Of a DNA stretch of 24,276 nt, positions 23,596 through 24,276 are shown piece by piece. Source of the stretch: CAYGDP01 sp964348665 (GTDB taxonomy: Bacteria; Verrucomicrobiota; Verrucomicrobiia; Palsa-1439; CAYGDP01); contig CAYGDP010000036.1 in the NCBI GenBank assembly GCA_964348665.1, positions 1 to 24,276 of the forward strand. Reading direction: 5' to 3'. The notes under the pieces are model-generated. The model worked only from the letters and a program-made list of their open reading frames with translations. It searched no databases and was not told the DNA's origin. The first letter of the stretch is position 1. Each line of letters begins with the position of its first letter. Position numbers and translations under genes: made by a program.

Positions 23596-24276
23596 GCATC
23601 CACCTCCATCTGTGTCACGCAACATCCTTTCTCGCGCACACAACGGCACGCCAATACCGCAAGGAGCGCGCCCAATGCGGGTGCAATCAGGTAAATCCAC
23701 AAACTTTCCAGCCGGGTAGAAACCAGCGCCGGCGCCAACGATCGCGCCGGATTCATCGAAGCGCCGGTGATCGGGCCAGCGAAGAGCGCCTCCAAGCCGA
23801 TCACCGCGCCCACGGCGATACCGGCAGTGATCCCCTTTTCTTTCGCGCCCGTCGAAACGCTAAGGATTACAAACATCAACATAGCGGTAAGCACGATTTC
23901 CAAGAGGAAGGATTGCATCGGCGCACCCTGCGGCAAAGTCGTGCCGAGGGTCGAATGTTGCGGAAAGAGCACCCGTAACATAATGCTGGCCGCGATTGCC
24001 CCTGTGCATTGACTCGCGATGTAAGGCAATACGAGGCGTCCTTCCAATCGTCGGGCGGCAAAAAATCCGAGCGTCACGGCGGGATTGAAATGCGCCCCTG
24101 AAATATCGCCGACAGCATAGATCATCGCCATCACCACCAGCCCGAACGTGAGCGCCACGCCGACATGCGTTACCGCTCCTCCGCTCACGTCATTAATGAT
24201 GATCGCGCCCGTGCCCGCAAACACCAGCGCGAACGCGCCAAAACCTTCTGCCACATACAGTTTCCATCGTTCGTTG
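23592..24276 (-). CDS. Aquaporin/MIP-family channel, 5' end outside window (possible arsenite channel)
   Basis: Reading to the window edge gives ERWKLYVAEGFGAFALVFAGTG, the usual first MIP helix. The true start therefore lies just beyond 24276, and the GTG at 24254 is not the start. Both half-helix NPA boxes are present (HFNPAVT and SMNPARS) with about six membrane helices. In Sinorhizobium meliloti an aquaporin-like channel (AqpS) beside arsC lets arsenite leave the cell. The same pairing, here with an ATGA overlap, suggests that role, but water or glycerol transport cannot be excluded. The C-terminus has a Cys cluster (CRCVREKGCC). Confidence 0.88.
   Translation of the reverse strand, partial: NERWKLYVAEGFGAFALVFAGTGAIIINDVSGGAVTHVGVALTFGLVVMAMIYAVGDISGAHFNPAVTLGFFAARRLEGRLVLPYIASQCTGAIAASIMLRVLFPQHSTLGTTLPQGAPMQSFLLEIVLTAMLMFVILSVSTGAKEKGITAGIAVGAVIGLEALFAGPITGASMNPARSLAPALVSTRLESLWIYLIAPALGALLAVLACRCVREKGCCVTQMEVDA

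Overview
The window (about 24 kb, moderately GC-rich, almost fully coding) looks like a chromosomal segment of a Gram-negative, didermic bacterium. The best guess is a Verrucomicrobiota-type (Limisphaerales/Pedosphaera-like) or related PVC-group genome. That guess rests on the mix of hopanoid genes, a ceramidase-like enzyme, and families of imperfect palindromic repeats rich in CTTCAA or CACAAAA words. It is an inference from style, not a database match. No tRNA, rRNA, CRISPR array, insertion sequence or phage gene was seen, and no gene-free gap exceeds about 160 bases.

Region 1 (1-1908, + strand) carries the end of nadC, then birA and coaX, a cofactor block (NAD, biotin, CoA). birA is odd. 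A 132-base palindromic repeat is read in frame through the middle of the enzyme, a second GC-rich palindrome lies just before the KWPND motif, and a third, A-rich palindrome fills the gap to coaX.

Region 2 (1939-7393) holds a small helical protein translationally coupled to a very large membrane protein. The large protein fuses a GT-C (PMT/ArnT-like) glycosyltransferase to a neutral-ceramidase-like zinc amidase. Divergent from them is a fusion of an LplT-like MFS transporter with a PlsC acyltransferase.

Region 3 (7390-14491) is a minus-strand gene train: small lipoprotein, hpnH, hpnJ, moeA and an Fn3/purple-acid-phosphatase-like metallophosphatase. hpnA is divergent from it. HpnH, HpnJ and HpnA are hopanoid side-chain genes, so the cell probably makes extended, decorated hopanoids. 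Together with region 2 this gives a membrane-lipid-themed neighbourhood.

Region 4 (14491-18379) contains a second copy of the birA-type repeat, an RsuA-type pseudouridine synthase, a small cupin, an unrecognised two-helix membrane protein, and a siroheme nitrite/sulfite reductase followed by a likely hairpin terminator.

Region 5 (18427-24276, - strand) is a tight operon for phosphate and arsenic handling. In transcription order it reads: aquaporin-family channel (5' end off the window), arsC, pstA, pstB, phoU, DUF47 protein, pit phosphate transporter, DUF2490 outer-membrane protein. pstS and pstC are absent, and arsC sits where pstC normally would.
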